Shown here in pieces: positions 42,372-51,885 of a stretch of DNA of 64,000 bases. Source of the DNA: Lachnospiraceae bacterium (GTDB taxonomy: Bacteria; Bacillota; Clostridia; Lachnospirales; Lachnospiraceae); assembly GCA_015057865.1 (NCBI GenBank), contig SVDH01000003.1, positions 46,237 through 110,236 on the forward strand. Direction: 5' to 3'. The notes beneath the pieces are model-generated. The model was not told the DNA's origin and did not search any database. It saw only the letters and a program-made list of their open reading frames with translations. The translations under genes and the position numbers were made by a program. How positions within the stretch are numbered: position 1 is the first letter of the stretch; each line of letters opens with the position of its first letter.

Positions 42372-43091
42372 TTAATGAGCGAAATCGCCGATACCAAAGT
42401 AAGCATCGTTTACTTCAGATTCGTTGAGTTCTTTTGACTTGCCTTCCATGACTACCTTGCCTTCAAGGATAACATATGCATAATCGGAAGCTGACAGAGA
42501 TCTTGTTACGTTCTGCTCTACGATCAGCATTGTAAGACCTGTCTCTGCGATCTCCTGCAGTTTGTCATAGATATCATTGATGACAACCGGTGCAAGACCG
42601 AGTGAAATCTCATCCAGCAGCAGGATTTTCGGCTGTGACATAATGCCTCGGCCGATAGCAAGCATCTGTCTCTGACCACCGGAAAGGTAGGTGGCCTGCT
42701 GGTTCTTCTTTTCATTCAGGATCGGGAACAGACGATAAACGTCCTCGAGACGTTTCATACGCTCCGGCCCTTTTTCCAGATATGCACCCATCAAAAGGTT
42801 ATCCTGAACCGTCATCTTTTCAAAGCAGTGGCTGCCTTCCGGAGACATGGTCAGACCCATTCTCGCAACCTGGTTTGCTTTTTTGCCGCCAATGTTGTTG
42901 CCATCAAAGATGATCTCACCTTTGGTAGGCTTGTTCAGGCCGCAAATTGTATTCATAATGGTGGATTTGCCGGCACCGTTAGCGCCGATCAGAGATACGA
43001 TCGTGCCCGGTTCTACGTTAAGCGACACATCCTGAATGGCGAGGAAATCGCCGTAATGAACGTCAATGTTTTTTACTTCCAATAAACTCAT
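42372..43091 (-). CDS. livF: ABC transporter ATP-binding protein, LivF
   Basis: 239 residues. Walker A GANGAGKSTI, signature LSGGQRQMLAIGRGIM, Walker B KILLLDEIS, and switch His replaced by Gln region EQNV as usual for LivF. Its ATG overlaps the livG stop by one base (TAATG), giving coupled translation. Confidence 0.95.
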   Translation of the reverse strand: MSLLEVKNIDVHYGDFLAIQDVSLNVEPGTIVSLIGANGAGKSTIMNTICGLNKPTKGEIIFDGNNIGGKKANQVARMGLTMSPEGSHCFEKMTVQDNLLMGAYLEKGPERMKRLEDVYRLFPILNEKKNQQATYLSGGQRQMLAIGRGIMSQPKILLLDEISLGLAPVVINDIYDKLQEIAETGLTMLIVEQNVTRSLSASDYAYVILEGKVVMEGKSKELNESEVNDAYFGIGDFAH

Positions 43092-43819
43092 TACTCGTCG
43101 TCGCCTCCTCCCATATAAACCTTCTTAACTTCTGCTGAGTTCATAACCTCAAGCGGCGGGCCGGTGATGACATCGACACCGTCAGCCAGAAGCATAACAC
43201 GGTTGGTACCTTCCAGCATGGTTCTGATGATGTGCTCGATCCAGATTACGCTTACGCCCTGTTTCTGAATGTCTTTTACCAGATTGATGATCAGACCAAC
43301 TTCAGACTCTGTCAGGCCACCGCCAACCTCATCCAGAAGGACGATCTTCGGCTCGGTTGCAAGCGCACGTCCGATCTCGAGACGTTTTCTGTCGAGAAGT
43401 CCAAGCTTACCTGCAAACAGATCCAGCTTGTCTTCCAGTTTGATCAGACTTGCTACTTCCAGTGCTTTCTCTTTTGCCTGTGATTCGCTCATGCCTGCGC
43501 CAAATACACCGCCGACCATGATGTTCTCAAATACGGTCATCTGCTCGAACGGACGCGGAACCTGGAATGTTCTTCCGATACCGCTGCGGCAACGCTCGGT
43601 CACACCTTCGTGTCCGATTTCTTTCCCATCGAATTCGATGGTTCCCTTGGTAGGCTTCAGAATACCAGTCAGGATGTTCAGCATAACGGTCTTGCCGGCA
43701 CCGTTCGGGCCGATCACACCCAAAACCTCGCCTTCGCCGAGCTCAAAGTTGATGCTCTTTAAGACATGGTTGCTTCCGAATGATATACCAAGATCATGTA
43801 CCTTTAATATAGCACTCAA
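43091..43819 (-). CDS. livG: ABC transporter ATP-binding protein, LivG
   Basis: 242 residues. Walker A GPNGAGKTVML, LivG-specific GIGRTFQVPRPF, Walker B KIVLLDEVGGGL, and switch His in WIEHIIR. The signature segment reads LGLLDRKRLEIGRALA. The start is TTG at 43819, with AGGAGG seven bases away. It lies after the intercistronic hairpin that separates it from livK. Confidence 0.93.
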   Translation of the reverse strand: MSAILKVHDLGISFGSNHVLKSINFELGEGEVLGVIGPNGAGKTVMLNILTGILKPTKGTIEFDGKEIGHEGVTERCRSGIGRTFQVPRPFEQMTVFENIMVGGVFGAGMSESQAKEKALEVASLIKLEDKLDLFAGKLGLLDRKRLEIGRALATEPKIVLLDEVGGGLTESEVGLIINLVKDIQKQGVSVIWIEHIIRTMLEGTNRVMLLADGVDVITGPPLEVMNSAEVKKVYMGGGDDE

Positions 43820-43853
43820 TCCCCTACCTCCTTTTCTTTGTGTTCACCTGAGA

Positions 43854-43882
43854 AGAGGCCGCCACGTTATGCGGCGGCCTCT
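43854..43882 (-). promoter_or_regulatory. Intercistronic stem-loop between livK and livG
   Basis: AGAGGCCGCC and GGCGGCCTCT form a 10-bp GC-rich stem with a 9-nt loop and no T-tract. Such hairpins often stabilise the upstream mRNA, letting the binding protein be made in excess over the permease. Confidence 0.6.
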
Positions 43883-43922
43883 CGCCAGTTCTTTAATTAT
43901 GAGGAGTTACATAAACCTTAGA

Positions 43923-45209
43923 TTAGTTTACTTTCAGCTCAGCTGTGGTCGGGCAATCCGGAACCTGCGTATTAGCAATGATTTCCTGTGTCCAGGAGCC
44001 ATCCTCGTTGTAGATCCACTGTCCTGTTACAAGCGGCTGAATGGAGTAATGCTGCTCATTGAAGTCAACCGGTCCGATAACAGTGTCAATTGCCAGAGCG
44101 TCTGCTGCTTCTACTAAAGCCTTGGTATCCAGTGTGCCAGCGTTCTTCAGAACGTTGTACAGGATCTCTACGTTAGCATAGTCATAACCAGCTGTAGCCG
44201 GAGCATACTCAGCACCTGTCAGCTCCATCCATTTGTTTCCGATATCTTCGCAGGTCTCGCCTGTGATAGAAGATACGAACGGATGAGACGGTGTCCACCA
44301 TACTTCAGAGCAAAGGCCGTCTGCCAGTCCGTTAGCACCTGCTGCATCTACGTCCTCTTTGAACAGAGTAGCTTTTGCAACTGTGGTAACTTTCGGCATG
44401 TAACCGGAAGATTTCAGCTGTGAGAAGAATGTACCGAAGTCAGATGTCAGCATAACGCCAACTACTGCGTCGCAGCCTTCCTTCTTCAGGTTGTTGATGA
44501 TGGATGTGTAATCTGTAGAACCAGATGTGTAAGCACCCGGATCATATGCTTCGTAACCGTTTGCTTCGCAGAATGCGCTGATTGCGCCGATCATGGTCTG
44601 ACCTTCTGTATCGGTTGCATGCATAACACCAACTTTACCGCCGGCGATACCAGCTTTGTCCCAAGCATCCTTGAAAGAGTTCAGCTCGTTCTCTGTGTTG
44701 AATCCTGCATGGAAGCTGTACTGATAATCAGATGTAGCCCAAGCTTCATCCGGTGTGTCAACGGACAGACATACAACGCCTGCACGCTCGCAAGCTGCTG
44801 CTACCGGAACAGTAGTATCAGCTGTCTTAGCTGTCAGCATGATGTCTACGCCCTTGCTGGAGATCAGGTTGTTAGCTGCTTCAGAAGCCTTGGTCGGATC
44901 TGACTCGGAGTCAGCGTAAACCAGCTCGATCTGCTTAGCAGAACCGTCAACCTCGATACCGCCTGCCTGGTTGATCTCATCAACTGCGTATCCGTACATT
45001 TCCTCTGTACCTGCACCAAATGCTGCCAGAGCACCAGTCTGCGGATAAACAACGCCAACTGTGATCGTGTCGCCTGATGCCTTTTTGCCGCTTTCCGGAG
45101 CTGCGCTGCCGGAACCGCCGCCGTTGCTGCCGCAAGCTGCAAGTGAGCCAACCATAACAGCTGCTACTGCAATTGCTGCAATTCTCGCGAATCTCTTTTT
45201 CATATTCAT
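43923..45209 (-). CDS. livK: Branched-chain amino acid-type ABC substrate-binding lipoprotein
   Basis: 428 residues. Signal peptide with lipobox SLAAC (Cys ~26), then a low-complexity Gly/Ser linker and a type-1 periplasmic-binding fold starting TITVGVVYPQTGALAAFG. Other family marks: INQAGGIEV, LVYADSESDP. It captures the ligand outside the membrane. Amino acids are the usual ligand, but members also bind aromatic acids, amides and urea. The ATG has AGGAGGAAA. First gene of the operon, followed by a hairpin before livG. Confidence 0.92.
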   Translation of the reverse strand: MNMKKRFARIAAIAVAAVMVGSLAACGSNGGGSGSAAPESGKKASGDTITVGVVYPQTGALAAFGAGTEEMYGYAVDEINQAGGIEVDGSAKQIELVYADSESDPTKASEAANNLISSKGVDIMLTAKTADTTVPVAAACERAGVVCLSVDTPDEAWATSDYQYSFHAGFNTENELNSFKDAWDKAGIAGGKVGVMHATDTEGQTMIGAISAFCEANGYEAYDPGAYTSGSTDYTSIINNLKKEGCDAVVGVMLTSDFGTFFSQLKSSGYMPKVTTVAKATLFKEDVDAAGANGLADGLCSEVWWTPSHPFVSSITGETCEDIGNKWMELTGAEYAPATAGYDYANVEILYNVLKNAGTLDTKALVEAADALAIDTVIGPVDFNEQHYSIQPLVTGQWIYNEDGSWTQEIIANTQVPDCPTTAELKVN

Positions 45210-45342
45210 TTTCCTCCTTCACATGAAAAGACACTTCGAGTTCGTCTTTGGTACCCTTATGGTATTCGATTTCGAAAAAAATAAATATTAGGTAAAGTTA
45301 ATATTTTATTTAGAATTTTACTTTTTTGAATTGAATGAATAA

Positions 45343-45381
45343 AAGTAGCACAAAAACGATTTTCGTTTTTGTGCTACTTTA
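45343..45381. terminator. Terminator between livK upstream region and the solute-binding gene
   Basis: AGTAGCACAAAAACG pairs perfectly with CGTTTTTGTGCTACT around a 5-nt loop. On the minus strand it lies 25 bp after the stop of the solute-binding lipoprotein gene. Confidence 0.85.
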
Positions 45382-45408
45382 CTAATAGTTTCATGCAATT
45401 GCAACAGT

Positions 45409-46710
45409 TTAGTCTTCTGACGGCCGGAAAGCCTCTTCCATCGCCTTCATAAATGCTTCTGCATCAGACTGACCGCTGTACAGGTCCTTTGTCAGCGATC
45501 GGATCATATTCCTGGTCTCTGAATCCTGCTGCGCGCTGGGTGCGGTAACGGTTCCTGCCGCATTGTCCAAAAGACTGTTCATCTCAATCTGGCGTTCCAA
45601 AAGCCGCTCTGCTTTGATGTCCGAACCTTCGATCAGCGCCCTGCATCCGCTCTTCAGGTTTTCTTCATTGACCCGGCGTACATATTCTGTGCAGAGTGTG
45701 CCGGCCAGTTTTTTGTCGTCACAGGAAGCATTGATGCATAGTCCGGGCCTGATATCGCCGTCGAGCTTGACCATCCTGTATTTGCCGTCCGTGTCATACA
45801 TTCCCGGAAAGAGACCGGTATAAAAATCCTCTCTCATATTCCAGATCAAATGGGAAAGGATCGCGGAATGGTTCACAAGCATCACTGACCTATGATGAAT
45901 AAAGTTCGTGACAGCCTCCTCATCTCCTGTTTCCATGTAATCCTCAGAAAACGCACCCAGTTCACTTAATCTGACAAGTTTCTCCACAGAAGACTGTAAA
46001 ACCTCTGCATCGATCATCACAGGGTCTTCTGCTATTTGCGAATCCTGTTTGACCTGTTCGCTGATTGAGATCATATCCAGCAAAAGACTGCCCTCATATC
46101 CATCCTTATCCCCAAATGAGATCGCAGAATAAGAGGTTCCGTTTTTTTCATTATATACATTCACGTCCGCAATCATCTGCTCGAGCTCATCCCAGGTTTT
46201 CGGGATCTCAAGTCCCATCTCTGCTAAAAGTGTGGCATCATAGTAGACGACACCATAATCCGTCTGCATACAGGGAATCTCATAATATCGGCCATCCTGA
46301 TAGGGGACACTGTACTCTTCAGTCAGGTTCAATGCCTCTACATATTCATCTACCGGTGCACATACGCCGGTCTCTATAAATCCATCCAGAAATGAACCGC
46401 CGGGTGTCAGGAAAATATCCGGAAGCTCTCCTGTAACAAGTGCAAGCTCCAGCTTATCTTCCATCTCATCTGAAGCATAGTTTTTCACATCCAAAGTAAC
46501 CCCTTTGGCTGTTGCAATGTCATCCCAAAGGAACATATAGTAATAGCCCGGTACATTTCTGTCATAGAATGTCCAGATTTCCAGATCCGCTTCCTGTGAT
46601 TCCGGCACTTTTTCTGTTTCGGGAGATTCAGGCGTACTGCAAGCCACAACGCCGATCCCGACTGCCCCGACGAGGAGCATCATAAGTATGATTCGAAAAA
46701 TCTTTTTCAT
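45409..46710 (-). CDS. Orphan sugar-type solute-binding lipoprotein
   Basis: 433 residues from the ATG at 46710. The signal peptide MKKIFRIILMMLLVGAVGIG ends in lipobox VVACS. The mature part is a family-1 extracellular solute-binding fold: DLEIWTFYDRN, EMEDKLELALVTGELPDI and WDELEQMIADVNVYNEKNGT. No permease or ATPase gene is adjacent. It diverges from a YesM-type sensor kinase, so it could feed a distant CUT1 transporter or present ligand to the kinase. The ribosome binding site is weak; an ATG 27 nt upstream is an alternative. Confidence 0.85.
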   Translation of the reverse strand: MKKIFRIILMMLLVGAVGIGVVACSTPESPETEKVPESQEADLEIWTFYDRNVPGYYYMFLWDDIATAKGVTLDVKNYASDEMEDKLELALVTGELPDIFLTPGGSFLDGFIETGVCAPVDEYVEALNLTEEYSVPYQDGRYYEIPCMQTDYGVVYYDATLLAEMGLEIPKTWDELEQMIADVNVYNEKNGTSYSAISFGDKDGYEGSLLLDMISISEQVKQDSQIAEDPVMIDAEVLQSSVEKLVRLSELGAFSEDYMETGDEEAVTNFIHHRSVMLVNHSAILSHLIWNMREDFYTGLFPGMYDTDGKYRMVKLDGDIRPGLCINASCDDKKLAGTLCTEYVRRVNEENLKSGCRALIEGSDIKAERLLERQIEMNSLLDNAAGTVTAPSAQQDSETRNMIRSLTKDLYSGQSDAEAFMKAMEEAFRPSED

Positions 46711-46819
46711 TATACTGTAACCATTTTCTTTTCTCATGAAACAAAACCATCTTAACATAACGCAAGTCACGCTTGCAACAAAACGGTTATCGTTGTACCA
46801 TCAGCATAAGAGGTGACAA

Positions 46820-48691
46820 ATGAAAAAGCCTGATCTTTTCTTTCATATTTTCAGCGGTCTGCCCCGGAATACCAGCTTCCGGCAAAGGCTTTTCATATCG
46901 TTTCTGGTGATTGCGATCCCGGTTTTGGCGGCGATGGCAATCTTTTCCTATGCCCTTACAAGCAACAGTACGAAGCAGACACTGATCCAGGCACAGGAGA
47001 CGCAGGTCGGTCACTTAAATGCCCGACTTCTTTCTGTATACTCCAATATTGAATCCATTTCACGCGACATCATCTTATCTTCTGACATTCAGGATTACAT
47101 GAGGGATGCCGGAAGGAACCGCTCTTATCCGGACGACAGTGCGGTTTCCTATACCATCTCTGCGCTGATGGCCGACAGGGATTTCATTGACAGCATCGTG
47201 ATCACAGGAAATACCTATACCCTGTTTTCCACCACAGGCGCCTATACAGATAAGGCATCTTTTAACGGGATTCGGGAAAAATGGTGGTATCGTGATCTGC
47301 TGCTGCAGGACCGGTCAGCTGCCTGGTATTCCTACGCCACCCTTTCTGCACAAAGGATGAAAGCACAGCAGAACGGTGAAATCCCGGATCAGATCAATAC
47401 ACAGATGCTCGCGCGTCCGATCTATAGCGTCGACACTCCGGGTGTGCGCCTTGGCTATCTGATGATCTATACCGATAATGACTACATGCAGAATCTCTGG
47501 CGGAGTCTCGAGTGGGGTTCTACGACCAATCTGTATCTGATCGACCAGGATGGGAATGTGATCGATTCCAACCGGCCGATGCGTGACTACAGTAACCTGA
47601 TCACTGAATTTGGAATATCCAATCAGAACGGATTTGTACGGTATGCGGGATCACACTACCTGTATTCATGTGCGGATCTTGGTATCAACGGATGGCGGAC
47701 CGTCATGATCACACCGTATAACGAGCTGAACCGTCCGATGTCAAATATCGTGATTATCCTGCTGATTCTGATCGCAGCTTTGGTATTCATCATTTTCCTG
47801 ATGTCAAACAGGAGCTCTTACCATATGGCGCGTCCGATCGCAGTCCTGTCTCACATCATGGATTCCTATCACGGTTCCGACACCACACCGGATCCCGAAC
47901 TGGTAAAACCATATGAAGACCGTACGGATGAGATTGGCGACATCTACCGTTCTTATGCGCAGCTGCAGGAACGTATCCAGAATCTGATCCAGGAGATCTA
48001 TGTCAAAAACCTTGAGAAAAAGGATGCGGAGCTTGCGCTTTTGCAAAGCCAGATCAATCCGCATTTTCTCTACAATACGCTCGATTCCATCAACTGGCTC
48101 GCGCTGATGCACGATGAGGAAGAGATCAGCAACATGATCACTGCCCTTTCCGACACATTCCGGCTGAGTCTGATGAAGAGCAGCAGCTATTTCGTAGAAG
48201 TCTCTGCGGAAGCCGAATATGTCAGCAGCTATCTGATGCTGCAGAAATTCCGCTACGGTGACAAGCTGAACTATACCGTAAGCGTTCCCGCAGAAGCCGA
48301 AAAGCTCTTTATCCCGCGTTTCATTCTGCAGCCGCTTGTGGAAAATGCATTAAAGCACGGCATCAGCAAATTGCCTGACGGAGGAAATATTGATATAGAA
48401 ATCTCTGTCGAAGAAAACCTGATCATTCTGATAAAAAACGACGGTTCCGACATCGACCTGGAAAAAATGGCTGACATCCTTGTATATCATCCATCTGAAT
48501 CCGAGCTTTTATCCTTCAAACCGGAAGGATATGGCGTACAGAATATCTTCCGCCGGATCAAAGTGATCTGCGGTGAAGGATACGGGCTTTCCTATTCCGT
48601 AGAACGCGCGCGTACCGTTTGCCGGATCACACTGCCGATCAAAGAAACGGATGACAGCTCATCGGGCTCGTCAGATGAAGCCAAACAGTAA
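46820..48691 (+). CDS. YesM-type sensor histidine kinase
   Basis: 623 residues. First membrane helix ~25-45 (RLFISFLVIAIPVLAAMAIF), a ~250-residue outer sensing region, second helix ~312-335, HAMP-like linker, His_kinase motif LQSQINPHFLYNTLDSINWL with the phosphorylated His, and HATPase with FILQPLVENALKHG and GYGVQNI. The family senses carbohydrates or antimicrobial compounds and partners YesN regulators; the response regulator lies convergently next to it. It diverges from the solute-binding lipoprotein. Confidence 0.93.
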   Translation: MKKPDLFFHIFSGLPRNTSFRQRLFISFLVIAIPVLAAMAIFSYALTSNSTKQTLIQAQETQVGHLNARLLSVYSNIESISRDIILSSDIQDYMRDAGRNRSYPDDSAVSYTISALMADRDFIDSIVITGNTYTLFSTTGAYTDKASFNGIREKWWYRDLLLQDRSAAWYSYATLSAQRMKAQQNGEIPDQINTQMLARPIYSVDTPGVRLGYLMIYTDNDYMQNLWRSLEWGSTTNLYLIDQDGNVIDSNRPMRDYSNLITEFGISNQNGFVRYAGSHYLYSCADLGINGWRTVMITPYNELNRPMSNIVIILLILIAALVFIIFLMSNRSSYHMARPIAVLSHIMDSYHGSDTTPDPELVKPYEDRTDEIGDIYRSYAQLQERIQNLIQEIYVKNLEKKDAELALLQSQINPHFLYNTLDSINWLALMHDEEEISNMITALSDTFRLSLMKSSSYFVEVSAEAEYVSSYLMLQKFRYGDKLNYTVSVPAEAEKLFIPRFILQPLVENALKHGISKLPDGGNIDIEISVEENLIILIKNDGSDIDLEKMADILVYHPSESELLSFKPEGYGVQNIFRRIKVICGEGYGLSYSVERARTVCRITLPIKETDDSSSGSSDEAKQ

Positions 48692-48705
48692 AACAGAGCA
48701 TAAGA

Positions 48706-48742
48706 AAAAGCAGCGCCGATCTTTTCAGATCGCGCTGCTTTT
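48706..48742. terminator. Bidirectional terminator between kinase and response regulator
   Basis: AAAAGCAGCGC-GATC pairs with GATC-GCGCTGCTTTT around TTTTCA. It includes the last codons of the response regulator gene, so the hairpin is partly coding. Confidence 0.85.
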
Positions 48743-50329
48743 GTATGCCGACAGTGTCACCCCGGTATGCTTTTTAAAAAGCTGGGAGAAGTATGCGTAG
48801 TCATTATATCCAACTGCTCCCGCGACTTCATACATCTTAAGATTCCCCTGGCGCAGTAAACGCTTCGCTTCTTCGATGCGCAGGTTTGTCACATAATTGA
48901 TCAGGGTAATATCCAGTTCCTTTTTAAAAAGATTTGCCAGATAATTCTTACTGATGCTGATCGCATCCGCCACATCCGCAAGGGAAATGTTCTCACAGAA
49001 ATGCTGTTCAATATAGTCGAGTGCTTCCTGGATGATCTTTTTCCCGGATCCGACACCCTGCTTTGCCACCGCCCCGGCGAGCTGTTCTGCCGTGACCATA
49101 GCAAGTCTCATCTGACTTTCCAATGTCGGATAATCACGTTCGATCCGTCTGATATCGAGCTGATTATGACGGATGATCTCTAACTCCGGGTCCACTTTTG
49201 CCTGCATCTGATAGATCCTTAAGAGGATCAGAAACGTGATCAGGCTGGCATAATCCTTTACGTCTGCTGCAATGTATGCTTTTGCCGGTTCATATGCTTT
49301 TCTGACCTCTTCTGCGATGCCTTCTGTATTTCCGGCTGAGATCTCCTGGAACAGATGCTCGATCTCAAGATACGGAAGCTTCGCATCGACCTCAACCCGG
49401 CCGAGCTCATGCTCATCCTCCTGGATATCCAGTTCCGCATTGGTCATAAAGATATAACGCACACATTCATTTCGGGCCTGGAACAGTTCCATTAATCCAT
49501 CATGGATCCGGCTGACCCCTACGGTCAGGATATTGCCCTGTTCGGTTTCCTTCTGAATAACCGCTTTCATCTCTGATTCGATCTGCGCTCTGCCTTCCTT
49601 CGTGATCTGACGGTTATCATCCTGACTGCTGTGAACATAAAACGAGATCGTATCATCTGTCTGAAACCGATACACTTTTCCATATTCGGAAAGGATCGAA
49701 AGAACCGTTTCGCCAAGCTTCTCTACGGAAGAAATGTAATCCACCTCACCGGAAAAGCTTCCGATATCGATTCTGACCAGAATGAACTGCATGTTCATGA
49801 TGCTTTCATTGTGCTGTTTTTCCAGCAATTGATACAGCGCATCATCAAATACATCATTCTCTGAAAGATCAACGAAAAACTTGGATGTCAGATCGCCGAC
49901 ATTGTCATTCAGCCAGCTTTCCACCCGGCTGTAATAATCCTGGTCCGCAAGCTTGGCATGAATCTTTTCATGCAGCTTTGTCAGCATTTCCGTAAATGCT
50001 TCCTTTTTCACAGGTTTTAACAGATAATCTGCTACACCGAGCTTTAAGGATTCCTGTGCAAAAACAAAATCATCATGTCCCGATAAAACGACATATTCCG
50101 CGTTCGGCATGATTTTTTTTGCGCTGTCAATAAACTCCAGGCCTGTCATCTTCGGCATCTTCATATCCGTGATGATCAGCTCCGGTGCAAGATCCGCGAG
50201 ATGTTCCAAAGCCTCTGCGGCATCCGCAAAAGCGCCGACAACCTGAAATCCGTACTCTTCCAAATGATATACTTTTTGTATTCCTTCCAGAACGATTTTT
50301 TCATCATCTACGAGTACAACTTTATACAT
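48725..50329 (-). CDS. YesN-type response regulator with AraC DNA-binding domain
   Basis: 534 residues. Receiver domain 1-120: VVLVDDEKIVLEG, phospho-Asp ~55 in IITDMKMPKMTG, Lys in YLLKPVKKEAF. A middle ~300-residue YesN-specific region follows, then two AraC HTH motifs: ENISLADVADAISISKNYLA and MYEVAGAVGYNDYAYFSQLF. The pair of the convergent YesM-type kinase. An ATG three bases earlier (50332) is possible, but AAAGG has better spacing for this one. The likely target is the solute-binding gene or the sugar operons nearby (inferred). Confidence 0.92.
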   Translation of the reverse strand: MYKVVLVDDEKIVLEGIQKVYHLEEYGFQVVGAFADAAEALEHLADLAPELIITDMKMPKMTGLEFIDSAKKIMPNAEYVVLSGHDDFVFAQESLKLGVADYLLKPVKKEAFTEMLTKLHEKIHAKLADQDYYSRVESWLNDNVGDLTSKFFVDLSENDVFDDALYQLLEKQHNESIMNMQFILVRIDIGSFSGEVDYISSVEKLGETVLSILSEYGKVYRFQTDDTISFYVHSSQDDNRQITKEGRAQIESEMKAVIQKETEQGNILTVGVSRIHDGLMELFQARNECVRYIFMTNAELDIQEDEHELGRVEVDAKLPYLEIEHLFQEISAGNTEGIAEEVRKAYEPAKAYIAADVKDYASLITFLILLRIYQMQAKVDPELEIIRHNQLDIRRIERDYPTLESQMRLAMVTAEQLAGAVAKQGVGSGKKIIQEALDYIEQHFCENISLADVADAISISKNYLANLFKKELDITLINYVTNLRIEEAKRLLRQGNLKMYEVAGAVGYNDYAYFSQLFKKHTGVTLSAYKSSAI

Positions 50330-50344
50330 CATATGCCTTTCTCT

Positions 50345-50707
50345 TTAATAAATGAACCTCTTCTTTGCCCGGCGCAGGGCGGAAACATACCACACAATGC
50401 AGACAAAAAAGGCAGCCAGCAGAACAAAATGGAGCACTTCATTTCCAATATAATGTGAATTCACCAGACTGATCAGACCGAATCCGATACAGGATAAGCC
50501 AAACACAAATGTCGGCGGGCTCATCATTTCGCAAAAGCCTTCCTTATCCCGCACGCGTGGCAATTCACTTGCGGATAACAGCCATTGTGAGATCTCTCCG
50601 TTCCTTTTCATCCTCCCCACCGTGACCAGTGAATAGGCTCCATATATGATGATCAAAAACCGGATCAGTGAGATCACGCTTACATTTTCTCCAAAGGCCA
50701 ATACCAT
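50345..50707 (-). CDS. Small membrane protein, unknown
   Basis: 120 residues with three hydrophobic segments: VISLIRFLIIIYGAYSLV, PTFVFGLSCIGFGLISLV and VLHFVLLAAFFVCIVWYV, and a basic C-terminus. AAGG is present before the start. No family is recognised. It lies 15 bp upstream of the response regulator, so it may be co-transcribed with it. Confidence 0.6.
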   Translation of the reverse strand: MVLAFGENVSVISLIRFLIIIYGAYSLVTVGRMKRNGEISQWLLSASELPRVRDKEGFCEMMSPPTFVFGLSCIGFGLISLVNSHYIGNEVLHFVLLAAFFVCIVWYVSALRRAKKRFIY

Positions 50708-50778
50708 ACCTTATCCTCCAACCGATTAATACTAAATGATAGTTGTCATTTTTCGAACAGATATATCATAACATAAAC

Positions 50779-51783
50779 TCAGACAATTACAATATCTGCC
50801 TGCATCCGCGCTTGATCAAGTATGCTTAATGAATCCAATGTTCCCTGCGCCAACACCTGACATGCCCCATGATCTTTCTCCAAAACAATCCTTGCAAATT
50901 CGTTCATCTCATGGATAAAACGATGGCCGACTCGTGCTTCATCAAATGTTTCGTCCTGTCCGTTTCGCAGGTGCAACGTTGCTCTGGTAATATCGTTCAG
51001 ACGACAATCAGATGTAATGAATCCCGCTTCTCCCTGAATCTGAAAACCTGAAATGCCGTCACAATCCTTTGTGGTAACAGAACTGCAGATAAAATCCGGA
51101 TACCTCATTTCAAGAACACCCGATGTGTCGATTCCGCGAACAGTATTGGCGGAATAGTGCCATGAATCCGGCATGCCGAACAAAGTCAGCAAAAAATGTA
51201 CCTGATAGATCCCAAGATCCATCATGGAGCCGCCCGCCTTTGCGGGATCAAACACCGCAGGGCATTCGCCCGCCAAAAATCTGTCATATCTGCTGGAATA
51301 CTGGGAATAATTGGTCTGCACCATCCGGATCCTGCCGATCTGCGGAAGCCATTCTTTTACCTGTCTTATCACAGGTGCAAACCGAACCGGTGCTGCTTCC
51401 ATGCAGAACAGCTTCTTCTTTTTGGCCAAAGCAAACAGTTGTGCCGACTGTTCTCTGTTTGCACAAAACGGCTTCTCCATCAGAACATGTTTTCCTGCCA
51501 AAAGTGCCTGCTTTGCCACTTCATAATGCGCAGCATTCGACACCGCAATATAGACTGTCTCCACATCTGATCCTGAGAGAAGTGATTTCACATCCGGATA
51601 TGCCTGCGGGATTGCAAGCTGATCCGCCAGTTCCTGTACGCGCACAAAGCTTTCCGGTCTGCTGCAGATCCCGACAGGAATCAGGCTTCCTTCCTCCCGC
51701 ATTGCATGAATGCTTTGCGGAATGATCGCACCTGCACCGATGATGCCAATCTTTATCTGTTTGTTTTCGTCTGTTCTTGTCAT
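50779..51783 (-). CDS. Gfo/Idh/MocA family oxidoreductase
   Basis: 334 residues. Rossmann motif GIIGAGAIIPQS and the catalytic-Lys motif MEKPFCANRE. The C-terminal domain starts DLGIYQVHF; the usual GxH-type His is displaced, so the chemistry may differ from the other two Gfo/Idh proteins in the operon. It acts as an NAD(P)-dependent sugar or polyol dehydrogenase. A terminator (51825-51861) separates it from the C-glycoside operon, so it may have its own promoter or depend on read-through. Confidence 0.85.
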   Translation of the reverse strand: MTRTDENKQIKIGIIGAGAIIPQSIHAMREEGSLIPVGICSRPESFVRVQELADQLAIPQAYPDVKSLLSGSDVETVYIAVSNAAHYEVAKQALLAGKHVLMEKPFCANREQSAQLFALAKKKKLFCMEAAPVRFAPVIRQVKEWLPQIGRIRMVQTNYSQYSSRYDRFLAGECPAVFDPAKAGGSMMDLGIYQVHFLLTLFGMPDSWHYSANTVRGIDTSGVLEMRYPDFICSSVTTKDCDGISGFQIQGEAGFITSDCRLNDITRATLHLRNGQDETFDEARVGHRFIHEMNEFARIVLEKDHGACQVLAQGTLDSLSILDQARMQADIVIV

Positions 51784-51824
51784 ATCCTTCCCCTAACGCG
51801 CAAGTTCGGCCTTATCGCACAAAA

Positions 51825-51861
51825 AATGGAACCGACCATATATTCCATGATCAGTTCCATT
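51825..51861 (-). terminator. Terminator of the C-glycoside operon
   Basis: On the minus strand AATGGAACTGATCAT pairs with ATGGTCGGTTCCATT (two mismatches or wobble pairs), followed by TTTTG. It lies ~25 bp after the ROK kinase stop. Confidence 0.8.
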
Positions 51862-51885
51862 TATTATATCAAAAAAGTGTCTCTT

